Shown: piece by piece, positions 1-7,177 of the stretch | Layout of the letters: every line of letters starts with the position of its first letter | Position numbering within the stretch: the stretch's first letter is position 1 | Notes under the pieces: generated by a model | The model's database searches: none | Told to the model about the DNA's origin: nothing | Seen by the model: the letters and a program-made list of their open reading frames with translations, nothing else | Made by a program: the position numbers and the translations under genes | Assembly (NCBI RefSeq): GCF_001270495.1 | Contig: NZ_LGUR01000022.1 | Span: 1-12,978, forward strand | DNA length: 12,978 bases | Source of the DNA: Streptomyces viridochromogenes | GTDB lineage: Bacteria; Actinomycetota; Actinomycetes; Streptomycetales; Streptomycetaceae | Reading direction: 5' to 3'

Positions 1-94
1 GGTGAACGGGGCTATCCAGGACGGCTCCGACGCCGTGATCACACCAGCCACACCAAGATCATCTCACCCGTGACCAGCAGTTACGGGACAACCC
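1..94. other. Non-coding flank downstream of the carboxyltransferase gene
   Basis: I see no gene in this short left edge. It lies 3' of the minus-strand carboxyltransferase gene. It contains the 8-bp palindrome GTGATCAC (35-42). An 11-bp palindrome, ACCCTTAGGGT (91-101), overlaps the TAA stop codon at 95-97. Neither is a convincing intrinsic terminator: the second has a one-base centre, too small for a hairpin loop. A gene entering from the left cannot be excluded, because the edge truncates any frame. Confidence 0.4.
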
Positions 95-1444
95 TTAGGG
101 TGCGCTCCCGCTCGGCCCGCCGACGACTCCCCGGATCACCCCCAGCTCCACCAGGTCCTGCGGCCGGATCCGCAGCTGGTCCGCGGTCGCCTCCACCTCC
201 TCCGGCCCGCGCTTCAGGATCGCCGCCGCCAGCTCCGGCGCGATGACCGAGAAGTAACTGTCCGGCGTGGCCCAGGTGTTGCCGGGCGCCGCCAACGCCA
301 GTGCCCCGCCCGAGCCGCCCTCGCCGACGACCAGCGTGGTGACCGGGACGCGGGCCCCGGCCACCGCCCCGAACAGGTCCGCGATCGCCGCGCCCACCCC
401 CTGCCGCTCCGCATCCGCGTCGTTGGCGGCACCCGGCGTGTCCACCAGCGTCAGCACCGGGATGCCGAGCCGGTCCGCGAGGCGGATCAGCCGGGCGGCG
501 GTGCGGTAGCCCGCCGGGCGGGTGGCGGCGCCGGTCTGGGCGGCGTAGGCGACCGTACGGCCCTCGTGCGCGCCGAACCCGCAGAGCATGCCGTCGGGGT
601 CGGCACCGCCGCACCGGTCGCCGCTGATCGCGACGCGGTGGGTGAAGTAGGCCGCCAAATACGCCTCCGCGCACGGGCGCAGGGGCGAGCGGGCACGCCG
701 GACCGCGTCCCAGCCGGTGGTGGGCGGGCCGGTGGTGCCGAGGTGGCGTGGCGGTGGGGCCGGTGCGGTGGAGGGGGCCGTGAGCAGGCGGAGCCAGCAC
801 CCGAGCGACTGCCGCAGCTCCTCCGGGCGGACCACCGCGTCCACCGAACCCGCCACCACCTGCGCCTCCGCCGTGTACGCCGCCGGATCCGCGTCCGGCG
901 GGCGGACCCGGGAGCCCGCGAAGCCGACCTGGGCGCCGGGCAGGGCGAGGGTCACATCGGCGCCCGCGCCGAGGGTGGCCCAGCCGCCGCCGGTCGTCGG
1001 GTCGCGCAGGACCGCGATCTGGGGCAGGCCGGCTTCCCGGGTGAGTATCGACTGGCGTGCCACGCGCTGGAGTTGGGTCAGGGCCGACATGCCCTCCTGC
1101 ATGCGGCTGCCGCCCGTCGCCACCAGCGCCACCACCGGCAGCCGGCGGGCGCGGGCGCAGGTGTACGCCGTCTCCAGCCGGTCGCCGGTGCGTTCGCCCA
1201 GCGAGCCGCCCAGGAAGCCGAACTCGAACGCGATCAGGACCGCGCGCGTGCCCTCGACGGTGGCGGTGCCGCAGACCACCGACTCCTCCTCGCCGGTGCG
1301 CTCGGCGGCGCGGGCGCGCGAGGCGTCGTAGCCGTGCCAGGCGAGCGGGCCGTCGGGGGCGGAGTCCCGTGCCGGGTACGGGAGTTCGGCGAAGTCCTCC
1401 GTCACCAGGGCGAGGGCCTCCCGGGCGGTCCGCCGCTCAGTCAT
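95..1444 (-). CDS. Fused acyl/acetyl-CoA carboxylase carboxyltransferase (AccD-like plus AccA-like halves)
   Basis: This 449-residue protein joins both halves of an acetyl-CoA carboxylase-type carboxyltransferase, which moves a carboxyl group from carboxybiotin to an acyl-CoA. The N-terminal half (about 20-220) is AccD-like, with GGSRMQEG (111-118), PTTGGG (149-154) and GFAGSRV (174-180). A Pro-rich linker (about 222-245) leads to an AccA-like half with GYR (312-314), DTPGA (335-339), the oxyanion-loop motif GEGGSGGALA (374-383) and SVIAPE (399-404). The CxxC zinc ribbon found at the N-terminus of many AccD proteins is absent. The ATG start overlaps the TGA stop of matB by eight bases (ATGACTGA), so the two are probably cotranslated. 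No biotin carboxylase or biotin carrier gene is nearby, so the partner must come from elsewhere. Family assignment is firm; the acyl-CoA substrate (acetyl, propionyl or other) is not known. A malonate decarboxylase MdcD/MdcE-type role is a less likely alternative. Confidence 0.85.
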   Translation of the reverse strand: MTERRTAREALALVTEDFAELPYPARDSAPDGPLAWHGYDASRARAAERTGEEESVVCGTATVEGTRAVLIAFEFGFLGGSLGERTGDRLETAYTCARARRLPVVALVATGGSRMQEGMSALTQLQRVARQSILTREAGLPQIAVLRDPTTGGGWATLGAGADVTLALPGAQVGFAGSRVRPPDADPAAYTAEAQVVAGSVDAVVRPEELRQSLGCWLRLLTAPSTAPAPPPRHLGTTGPPTTGWDAVRRARSPLRPCAEAYLAAYFTHRVAISGDRCGGADPDGMLCGFGAHEGRTVAYAAQTGAATRPAGYRTAARLIRLADRLGIPVLTLVDTPGAANDADAERQGVGAAIADLFGAVAGARVPVTTLVVGEGGSGGALALAAPGNTWATPDSYFSVIAPELAAAILKRGPEEVEATADQLRIRPQDLVELGVIRGVVGGPSGSAP

Positions 1445-2888
1445 GGCGCAGCGCCCGCTTCATGATCTTCCCCATGTCGTTGCGAGGGAGGGCGGCGAGA
1501 TGGTGGACCACCCGCGGGCGCTTGTGCGGGGCGAGGCGGCGGGCGACATGGTCCGCCAACTCCTCGTCCGTGGGCGGTGACCGGTGGTCCGCCGGGACGA
1601 TCCACGCCACGATCCGCTCGCCCAGGTCCGCGTCCGGTTCGCCGGTGACGGCCGCCTCCCGTACACCCGCGTGTTCGAGGAGCGCGTTCTCGATCTCGCC
1701 CGCCCCGATCTTGTACCCCCCGCTCTTGATCAGGTCGGTGGCCTTGCGGCCGACGATCCGGACGTACCCGTCGGGGTCGCGCACCGCCATGTCGCCGGTC
1801 CGGAACCAGCCGTCCTCCGTGAAGGCCGCGGTCGTCGCGTCGGGGCGGTTCAGATACTCGGTGAACAGGTTGGGGCCGCGCACCTGGATCTCGCCCACCG
1901 TCTCGCCGTCGTACGACGTGATCGGCGTCCCGTCCTCCTCCACCAGCCGCAGCTCCACGCCGGGCAGCGGGACGCCGACCGTCCCGGCCCGTGGCTCGCC
2001 GTCCGCGCGGACGCTGGTGTTCATGAGTGTCTCAGTCATGCCGTAGCGCTCGACGACCCGCTGCCCGGTCGCGGCGGTGATCCGCTCGTGGTCGTGCACG
2101 GGGAGCGCGGCCGAGCCCGAGACGAGAAGGCGGGCCTTGCCCAGTGCCTGCGCCAGCCCCGGGTCCTCGGGGAGGGTCTGGGCGATGCGGTGGTACATGG
2201 TCGGCACGCCGAACACCATGGTCGCGCCGTCGTTCAGTTCGCGCGCGACGCCTTCCGTGCTGAACCTGCCGAGGTGGCGTACCGACCCGCCACGGCGCAG
2301 CGGGCCGAGGATGCCCAGGACCAGGCCGTGGACGTGGAACAGGGGCAGGCCGTGGACGAGCACGTCCTCCCCGGTCCACTGCCAGGCGTCGGCGAGCGCG
2401 TCCAGGGTGTGTGCGACCGCCCGGCGCGGGATCACGGCGCCCTTGGGCGGGCCGGTGGTGCCGGAGGTGTAGACGATCAGGGCGGGGTCCTCGTCGGACG
2501 CCTCCGGGGCGGGGCGGGAGCGGGGGCCGGTGGCATGCGCGTCGACGTCGACGCGCTCCAAGTCGCCGAGAGGGGCGGGCAGTTCGTCACCCGGGGCGGC
2601 CAGCACCACCGACGGCGCGCTGTCGGACAGGATGTGCCCGAGCTCCTTCTCCCCGGACTTCGGGTTGAGCGGTACGGCGGCGACACCGGCCTCCAGTGCC
2701 GCCAGGACCGCCACGGCGGTCTCCAGCGTCGGGGTCGCCCAGACGGCCACCCTGGCCGCCCCGCCGATCCGCGCCGCGAGGGCACCGGAGGCGGCGCCGA
2801 GTTCGCCGTAGGCCAGGGAGCGGTCGCCGAACCGCACGGCGGCTCGCTCCGCCGGAGCGCCCGTCAGGGCCGGGAAGAGAGAGGACAC
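1437..2888 (-). CDS. matB: Malonyl-CoA synthetase (malonate--CoA ligase)
   Basis: This 483-residue enzyme of the ANL (acyl-adenylate) superfamily should convert malonate, ATP and CoA into malonyl-CoA via malonyl-AMP, in the cytoplasm. Numbered from the GTG start, it shows the P-loop YTSGTTGPPKG (140-150), YGMTET (282-287), the hinge-region RTGD (363-366) and the C-terminal catalytic lysine in NDMGKIMK (Lys474). The sequence is very similar throughout to the characterised S. coelicolor MatB as I remember it, including LPLFHVHGL and VFGVPTMYHR. I chose GTG at 2888 because AGGAG (2897-2901) sits 8 bases upstream and the known homolog begins at the equivalent SSLFPAL; a TTG at 2912 would add eight residues. 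PRNDMGK fits the PX4GK motif recognised by protein acetyltransferases that switch off such ligases. Malonyl-CoA is the extender unit for fatty acids and polyketides. Confidence 0.92.
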   Translation of the reverse strand: MSSLFPALTGAPAERAAVRFGDRSLAYGELGAASGALAARIGGAARVAVWATPTLETAVAVLAALEAGVAAVPLNPKSGEKELGHILSDSAPSVVLAAPGDELPAPLGDLERVDVDAHATGPRSRPAPEASDEDPALIVYTSGTTGPPKGAVIPRRAVAHTLDALADAWQWTGEDVLVHGLPLFHVHGLVLGILGPLRRGGSVRHLGRFSTEGVARELNDGATMVFGVPTMYHRIAQTLPEDPGLAQALGKARLLVSGSAALPVHDHERITAATGQRVVERYGMTETLMNTSVRADGEPRAGTVGVPLPGVELRLVEEDGTPITSYDGETVGEIQVRGPNLFTEYLNRPDATTAAFTEDGWFRTGDMAVRDPDGYVRIVGRKATDLIKSGGYKIGAGEIENALLEHAGVREAAVTGEPDADLGERIVAWIVPADHRSPPTDEELADHVARRLAPHKRPRVVHHLAALPRNDMGKIMKRALRHD

Positions 2889-2903
2889 GCGTCGTACTCC
2901 TGA

Positions 2904-2930
2904 CTGTTGCAACGGGCACTGTTGCTACGG
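2904..2930 (-). repeat. Tandem 12-mer upstream of matB, possible operator
   Basis: Read on the minus strand, CCGTAGCAACAG (2930-2919) and CCGTTGCAACAG (2915-2904) match at 11 of 12 positions with a 15-bp period. The copy nearer matB contains the palindrome GTTGCAAC. The pair ends 2 bases before the AGGAG ribosome site of matB. It therefore lies in the 5' leader or across the transcription start, a natural place for a repressor or a leader-binding factor. That it is an operator is inference from position and repetition only. Confidence 0.35.
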
Positions 2931-3115
2931 ACACCGAGTGTGGTGGCCGTCGGGGCCTGCCTCCAGCCTGGCACGACCAACACCAGCCACACCGCCGCGG
3001 GCACTACTGCCACCACCGCTCTTTCCGGGCAGGGTGCGGTCGTGAACTTCAGGGCCGGAGTGAAGGCCCGCTCCCGCGTAGCGGGGCAGAGGTGGCTGAA
3101 TCGCCGCCAGGGTGA

Positions 3116-3352
3116 TTCGGCGTCCCGCCCGGCTCGGCGGCGCGTCGCACGACGGCGATCAGCCAGGAATTCAAGGAGCGGTCGTCATTCCGCCAGCCCC
3201 ACCGCCCGGCCCGCTCCCTCGCCCAGCACCAGGCCATCCTCGACGCGATCGAGGCCGGCCACCCGGGGCAGGCGGCGGCGGCCATGCGGCGGCATGTCCG
3301 TACGGTGGCGAAGGCGCGGCTGCTGGCCTGGGAGCCGGACGGAGAACGCTAG
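3116..3352 (+). pseudogene. Remnant of a FadR-type (GntR/FCD) transcriptional regulator, C-terminal part only
   Basis: The frame that ends at TAG (3350-3352) opens just after an in-frame TGA (3113-3115). It encodes about 78 residues with no start codon in a convincing place. Its last 45 or so residues include LAQHQAILDAIEAG and then AAMRRHVRTVAKARLL. This is the classic end of an FCD effector-binding domain, where His-x-x-(I/L)-L-D-A-I and AMRxH are typical. No winged-helix N-terminus is recognisable upstream in any frame, so this looks like decay or deletion. It lies divergent to matB, the arrangement known for matR, a GntR-family regulator of malonate genes in Rhizobium. Calling it a lost MatR-like regulator is inference. 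It could alternatively be the 3' end of an unrelated GntR gene. Confidence 0.5.
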
Positions 3353-3425
3353 CCGCGGGTTCCACATTGCCCGGTGCTCTCACATTCGGTCACGCCATTC
3401 CCTTCATCTTCTTGGCATGGGCACG

Positions 3426-3444
3426 TAAAGGCAATCAGCCTTTA
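3426..3444 (+). other. Perfect 7-bp hairpin upstream of the polysaccharide operon
   Basis: TAAAGGC and GCCTTTA form a perfect 7-bp stem around the loop AATCA. It lies 74 bases past the stop of the regulator remnant and 94 bases before the polysaccharide synthase start. It could be a weak terminator for upstream transcription, although no T-tract follows. It could also be an operator, or a structure in the leader of the downstream mRNA. The sequence does not decide between these. Confidence 0.35.
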
Positions 3445-3507
3445 ACATCGCCGCAGGTGTGGCTTCACGGCGCCTGGTGAGGCTAGGTAGCGACAAAAGG
3501 TCCTCCC

Positions 3508-3538
3508 CCCACATCCGAACAGGATTGGACCCACATCC
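3508..3538 (+). repeat. 9-bp direct repeat abutting the polysaccharide synthase start codon
   Basis: CCCACATCC occurs exactly twice, at 3508-3516 and 3530-3538, with a 22-bp period (about two helical turns). The second copy directly abuts the ATG at 3539. The start codon lacks a good ribosome site: the only purine run is AGGA at 3521-3524, 14 bases away. The repeat therefore occupies the space where translation initiation is decided. It may be chance or a control site. Confidence 0.3.
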
Positions 3539-5893
3539 ATGTACACCGAACTGAGGCGCGCACCCGCGCCCCGGACCACTCCGGCCTGCCCGCAGACCGG
3601 CGGACCGCCGGCCGACGCGTCGGCACAAGGTCATGTCCTCGCGGTCGGCACCCCCGGCCCCCGACGTGAAAAGCTCACCCGCACCCTCGAATCCACGGGC
3701 TACGCGGTCACTCACGCCGCCCCGGGCGACGTGGGCCGCAGCGTCCAGCACACCCCGCCCGACGCCATCGTCGCCCTGGACGGCCACGGCGGAGTCGAAC
3801 AGGCCCTGGCCGTCGTACGGGAGATACGCACCGCGCCCCAGGGCCAGGTGCTGCCGCTCGTCATGGTCACCGCCGACCGTGAACCCGCCGGTGTCGCCCG
3901 CCTGTTGAGAAGCGGCGCGGACGACTGCCTGCCCGAGGCCGCCGACCCCGTCGAACTGTCCGCCCGGATCGCCGCCAAGCTCCACCGCGTCCCGGTCCCC
4001 GTCGACCGGCTGGCCCTCGACCCGCGCACCGGCCTGTACTCCGCACCCCACTTCCAAGCCGAACTCGACCGCGAACTGCGCCGGCCCGGGAGCCGCCCCG
4101 GGCGCCGCGACGGTGTCCTCGCGGTGGTCGCCGTGGCCGAGGCGGACACGCTGGAGGAACGGTTCGGGGCACGGGTGCGCCGCGAGGTCACCGAACGCCT
4201 CGCCGCCGTCGCCGAGCGGCTCGGCAACGGCAGCGACCGGCTCGGCCGGGACGAGGAAGGGCGCCTGTACGTGCTCATGCCCGGCGTGGACGAGGAGACG
4301 GCCCGGCGCGCGCTGACGGAGTTCGCCACCACCGTGGCCGGCACCCGGTTCGTCGTCGCCGACGAGAACGTACGGCTGACCCCGGCCGTCGGCTGGCTCC
4401 CCCTCGCGGACGCCGACGGCCGTGCGGTCGAGCGGGCGGGCGACGCCGTCGCCGAGGCCCTGCGCCACGGCGACCTGCGGCCCGTCCGCTACGAGCCGTG
4501 GATGCGGGCCGCCGCCCCGCGCCGCCGCGCGAGGAGGGTCGTACGACCGCTCCTGCTCGCGCTCTCCCCGCTGCTCGCGCTGCTGATCGGCGTGGGCGTG
4601 CCGTTCGCGCTGTACGAGCAGGCGTACACGGTGCTCGGCTGGGACGTCGCCTCGCCGGTGTACTGGGTGGTGGTGGCCGGACTGGTGCTGTCCGCCTCGC
4701 TGATCCTCCTCGAATGCCTCTTCTCGCTCGACGCGCCCACCCGGCCCGCGGCGCCCGCGCAGCCGTACCCGCCGGCGAGCGCGGTGATCGCCGCCTACCT
4801 GCCGAACGAGGCCGCGACGATCGTCGACACCGTGGAGTCCTTCCTGCGCCTGGACTACCCGAACGAACTGGAGATCGTCCTCGCGTACAACACGCCCCAT
4901 GCACTGCCGGTCGAGGACGCACTGCGCGAGATCGCCCGCCGCGACCGGCGGCTGGTGCTGCTCCCGGTGCCCGGCAGCACCTCCAAGGCGCAGAACGTCA
5001 ACGCCGCCGTCAGCCGGGTACGCGGCGAGTTCGTCGGGATCTTCGACGCCGACCACCACCCCGCGCCGGACGCCTTCCGCCACGCCTGGGACTGGCTGTC
5101 CCACGGCTACGACGTGGTCCAGGGCCACTGCGTGATCCGCAACGGCGACAGCTCCTGGGTGGCCCGGCAGGTGGCCGCAGAGTTCGAGACGATCTACGCC
5201 GTCAGCCACCCCGGCCGGACCCGGCTGTACGGCTTCGGCATCTTCGGCGGCTCCAACGGCTTCTGGCGCACCGACCTGCTGGCCCGCACCCGGATGCACG
5301 GCTCGATGCTGACCGAGGACATCGACTCGACGCTACGCGCGTTGACGGAGGGCGCGCGCATCGCCACCGACCGGACGCTGATCTCCCGGGAGCTGGCCCC
5401 CACCCGCCTCAAACCGCTGTGGAACCAGCGCTCACGCTGGGCGCAGGGGTGGCTCCAGGTGTCGCTGCGACACCTGTACCGGGCCCTGCGGTCCCCCTCC
5501 TTCACGCGCCGTCAGAAGACGGGACTCGTGGTGCTGTTGGGCTGGCGCGAGGTGCAGCCGTGGCTGTCGCTCCAGATCCTGCCGATCCTGCTCCACTCGG
5601 CGGTCCGTGCGGGCGGCGCCGACCGCATCGACTGGGCCACCCCGGCCTGCCTGCTCGCCTTCGCCTTCACCCTGTCGGCGGGATTCACCCAGACGGCCTT
5701 CGCGGGCCGGCTCGCCCTGCCCGAACTGCGCGCCAGGCGCGGCTGGTTCTGGCGCCACGCACTGATCTCGACCGTCTTCTACACCCACTTCAAGAACATC
5801 GTCGCCCGGCAGTCGCACCTCAAGGAACTGCTGGGGGACCGCCGCTGGCGGGTCACGCCCCGCGCGGCCGCCGAGGCGGTGGGGCAGCGATGA
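3539..5893 (+). CDS. Membrane polysaccharide synthase: degenerate receiver, degenerate GGDEF and GT2 glycosyltransferase
   Basis: This 784-residue protein probably polymerises a nucleotide sugar and extrudes the chain through the membrane. Residues 31-148 resemble a response-regulator receiver: Asp81 sits at the phospho-acceptor position, but the N-terminal acidic pair is missing and the conserved Lys near 133 is not kept. Residues 161-320 resemble GGDEF (DPRTGLYSAPHF, 161-171), yet the signature reads EEGRL (239-243) and the RxxD inhibitory site reads NGSD (230-233), so cyclase activity is unlikely. Two membrane segments (337-358, 374-396) precede a cellulose-synthase-like GT2 domain with DAD (503-505), TED (592-594) and QRSRW (630-634, the processive QxxRW motif). 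Further membrane segments follow at about 661-690 and 700-722. The ATG at 3539 is the only sensible start before the receiver-like domain, though its ribosome site is weak. Its stop overlaps the acyltransferase start (ATGA). The sugar is unknown; cellulose-like and poly-N-acetylglucosamine polymers both occur in Streptomyces. Confidence 0.85.
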   Translation: MYTELRRAPAPRTTPACPQTGGPPADASAQGHVLAVGTPGPRREKLTRTLESTGYAVTHAAPGDVGRSVQHTPPDAIVALDGHGGVEQALAVVREIRTAPQGQVLPLVMVTADREPAGVARLLRSGADDCLPEAADPVELSARIAAKLHRVPVPVDRLALDPRTGLYSAPHFQAELDRELRRPGSRPGRRDGVLAVVAVAEADTLEERFGARVRREVTERLAAVAERLGNGSDRLGRDEEGRLYVLMPGVDEETARRALTEFATTVAGTRFVVADENVRLTPAVGWLPLADADGRAVERAGDAVAEALRHGDLRPVRYEPWMRAAAPRRRARRVVRPLLLALSPLLALLIGVGVPFALYEQAYTVLGWDVASPVYWVVVAGLVLSASLILLECLFSLDAPTRPAAPAQPYPPASAVIAAYLPNEAATIVDTVESFLRLDYPNELEIVLAYNTPHALPVEDALREIARRDRRLVLLPVPGSTSKAQNVNAAVSRVRGEFVGIFDADHHPAPDAFRHAWDWLSHGYDVVQGHCVIRNGDSSWVARQVAAEFETIYAVSHPGRTRLYGFGIFGGSNGFWRTDLLARTRMHGSMLTEDIDSTLRALTEGARIATDRTLISRELAPTRLKPLWNQRSRWAQGWLQVSLRHLYRALRSPSFTRRQKTGLVVLLGWREVQPWLSLQILPILLHSAVRAGGADRIDWATPACLLAFAFTLSAGFTQTAFAGRLALPELRARRGWFWRHALISTVFYTHFKNIVARQSHLKELLGDRRWRVTPRAAAEAVGQR

Positions 5894-7122
5894 GCGGCAC
5901 CCGCAGGCTCGAACTCCAGGGCTACCGGGGCCTGGCCGCCCTGAGCACGGTCGTCTTCCACGTCTGGCAGCAGTACTACGTGTACGACGCGCGGGGCGCC
6001 CACCCGCCGGTCGACAGCCCCTACCTCGGGGCGCTGATCTCCCTGGAGGTCATCGACCTGTTCTTCGTCATGTCGGCGTACCTGCTGACACTCTCCTACG
6101 CCCGCGCCGCGATCGACGGCGACGACCGGACCCGCTCCGGCGGGGACTTCCTCTTCCGCCGGGCGACGAGAATCCTGCCGCTGTACTTCCTGGCGGTCCT
6201 CGTCGTCTGGTCGCTGCGCAACCCTGCCCTCCCCGGCGACTGGCGCGACCTGCTGGAACACCTCACGTTCACGCACGTCTTCGACCAGCGGCGCATCTTC
6301 TACACCCTGGGCCCGACCTGGTCGCTGTCCCTGGAGATCGCGTTCTACCTCACCCTGGTCGCCGTGGGCCCCCTGGCGATCCGCGCCTGCCGCCGCCTGC
6401 GCACCCGCCGCGCCCGCGTCGCCCTGTGCGCGGCGGGCTGCGCGGCGCTCTACCTCGCCCCGATCGCCTGGATCGCCGTCGCCCACCATGCCCTCGGCGT
6501 CCCGTACACCAACTGGCCGGTGTACTTCGGCCCGCAGGCCCGCCTCGGCGGCTTCGCGGCCGGGATGCTGCTGGCGGTGCTGCTGGTGGCGCTGGGGGAG
6601 CGGTGCCGGGTCGGCGCGCGTCGGGCCACGGCGATGGCGTTGACCGCGGCAGCCGGCCTGTACGCGTTGTCGTACCACTCCGAACCGGAGAACCCCTGGC
6701 ACACCTACTACCACCCCTTGGCCGCCCTCCTCTGGTTCGCCCTGCTCTACGCCACCCTCCACGTGCGAACCTCGGCCCGACCCCGCTGGCACGCCCTGCT
6801 GCGCGCCCGATGGCTGACCGGCGTGGGCCTGGTCAGCTACAGCCTGTACATCTGGCACGAGCCCCTGATGCTGCTCCTGTACGACACCGGCGCCCTGCCC
6901 CGCTCCCGGGCGGGCTTCCTGCCGGCGGCGGTCTTCGTGGTCGCGGCCGGGGTCCTGGTGGCGACGGTGAGCTACTGGGCGGTGGAGTACCCGGGCAGCC
7001 TGCTGGCGGGGTTGCGGGACAAGAAGGGACGTCCACGGGACTTCTATCCGCAGCCGCAGCCGCAGCCGGCGCCGGAATCGAAGCCGGAGCCGCGGCGGGA
7101 GGCTGAGCCCGCGGTGAGGTGA
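5890..7122 (+). CDS. Integral-membrane acyltransferase, acyltransferase-3 family
   Basis: This 410-residue multi-pass protein belongs to the acyltransferase-3 family, which moves acetyl or other acyl groups onto sugars of exopolysaccharides, peptidoglycan or glycosylated metabolites. Visible motifs are the N-terminal GYRGLAALSTVVFH, with Arg13 and the catalytic-type His24, then FFVMSAYLL (58-66), RRATRILP (90-97), TWSLSLEIAFYL (143-154) and SYSLYIWHEPL (316-326). About ten hydrophobic segments fill the rest. The ATG is fused to the stop of the polysaccharide synthase gene (ATGA), so translation is coupled and the natural role is O-acylation of the polymer made by its partner. The cytoplasmic-looking tail after 386 is rich in Pro, Gln, Glu and Arg (PQPQPQPAPESKPEP) and is encoded partly by three CCGCAG units at about 7048-7065. 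The length is typical for a family member without an extra SGNH domain. The acyl donor and acceptor are inferred. Confidence 0.85.
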   Translation: MSGTRRLELQGYRGLAALSTVVFHVWQQYYVYDARGAHPPVDSPYLGALISLEVIDLFFVMSAYLLTLSYARAAIDGDDRTRSGGDFLFRRATRILPLYFLAVLVVWSLRNPALPGDWRDLLEHLTFTHVFDQRRIFYTLGPTWSLSLEIAFYLTLVAVGPLAIRACRRLRTRRARVALCAAGCAALYLAPIAWIAVAHHALGVPYTNWPVYFGPQARLGGFAAGMLLAVLLVALGERCRVGARRATAMALTAAAGLYALSYHSEPENPWHTYYHPLAALLWFALLYATLHVRTSARPRWHALLRARWLTGVGLVSYSLYIWHEPLMLLLYDTGALPRSRAGFLPAAVFVVAAGVLVATVSYWAVEYPGSLLAGLRDKKGRPRDFYPQPQPQPAPESKPEPRREAEPAVR

Positions 7123-7139
7123 CCCCGGCCGGGTATGTC

Positions 7140-7177
7140 GGCGCCGCCCGCCTGATGCGACCAGGTCAGGCGGCGCC
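7140..7177. terminator. Likely bidirectional terminator between convergent genes
   Basis: CCGCCTGA (7148-7155) pairs with TCAGGCGG (7166-7173) around a 10-base loop. After a 4-base bulge, GGCG (7140-7143) pairs with CGCC (7174-7177). The stem lies only 17 bases past the acyltransferase stop and includes the TGA and last codons of the minus-strand phosphatase gene. No T-tract follows, which is common in Streptomyces. A second 10-bp palindrome, CCCGGCCGGG, sits at 7124-7133. Confidence 0.5.

Larger units (their letters stand above)
2889..3538. other. Gene-poor region between matB and the polysaccharide synthase
   Basis: I see no intact gene in this 650-bp stretch, which separates two divergent units. 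Several open frames cross it, but their predicted proteins are Arg/Pro/Ala-rich and resemble no family I know. It does hold a tandem 12-mer by the matB ribosome site, a weak inverted repeat (CCCGCT 3067-3072 with AGCGGG 3080-3085), a GntR/FCD regulator remnant, a TAAAGGC/GCCTTTA hairpin and a 9-bp direct repeat. Positions 3360-3450 are less G+C-rich than the coding flanks, which fits a promoter or leader, but I cannot name a convincing -35/-10 pair. TAACAT (3443-3448) is the best -10-like hexamer. Confidence 0.6.

Noticed and set aside
81..800. Many long open frames antisense or out of frame to the genes, here and across the window (e.g. 3404-5299 minus, 5779-7200 minus, 10098-12314 plus)
   Set aside because: They are shadows caused by high G+C content. 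Their products are Arg/Pro/Gly/Ala-rich without family motifs, while the opposite frames hold recognisable enzymes.
3067..3085. CCCGCT/AGCGGG inverted repeat as a terminator for matB or another gene
   Set aside because: The stem is only six pairs, and it lies upstream of matB, not downstream of any intact gene.
2907..3480. Plus-strand frames 2907-3428 and 3112-3480 as small genes
   Set aside because: Their composition is Arg/Pro/Gly-rich with no family resemblance, and over the FCD relic they read the wrong frame.
7048..7067. CCGCAG triplet-pair repeat as a CRISPR or mobile-element signature
   Set aside because: There are only about three units inside a Pro/Gln-rich coding tail. No spacers, inverted ends or transposase are present.
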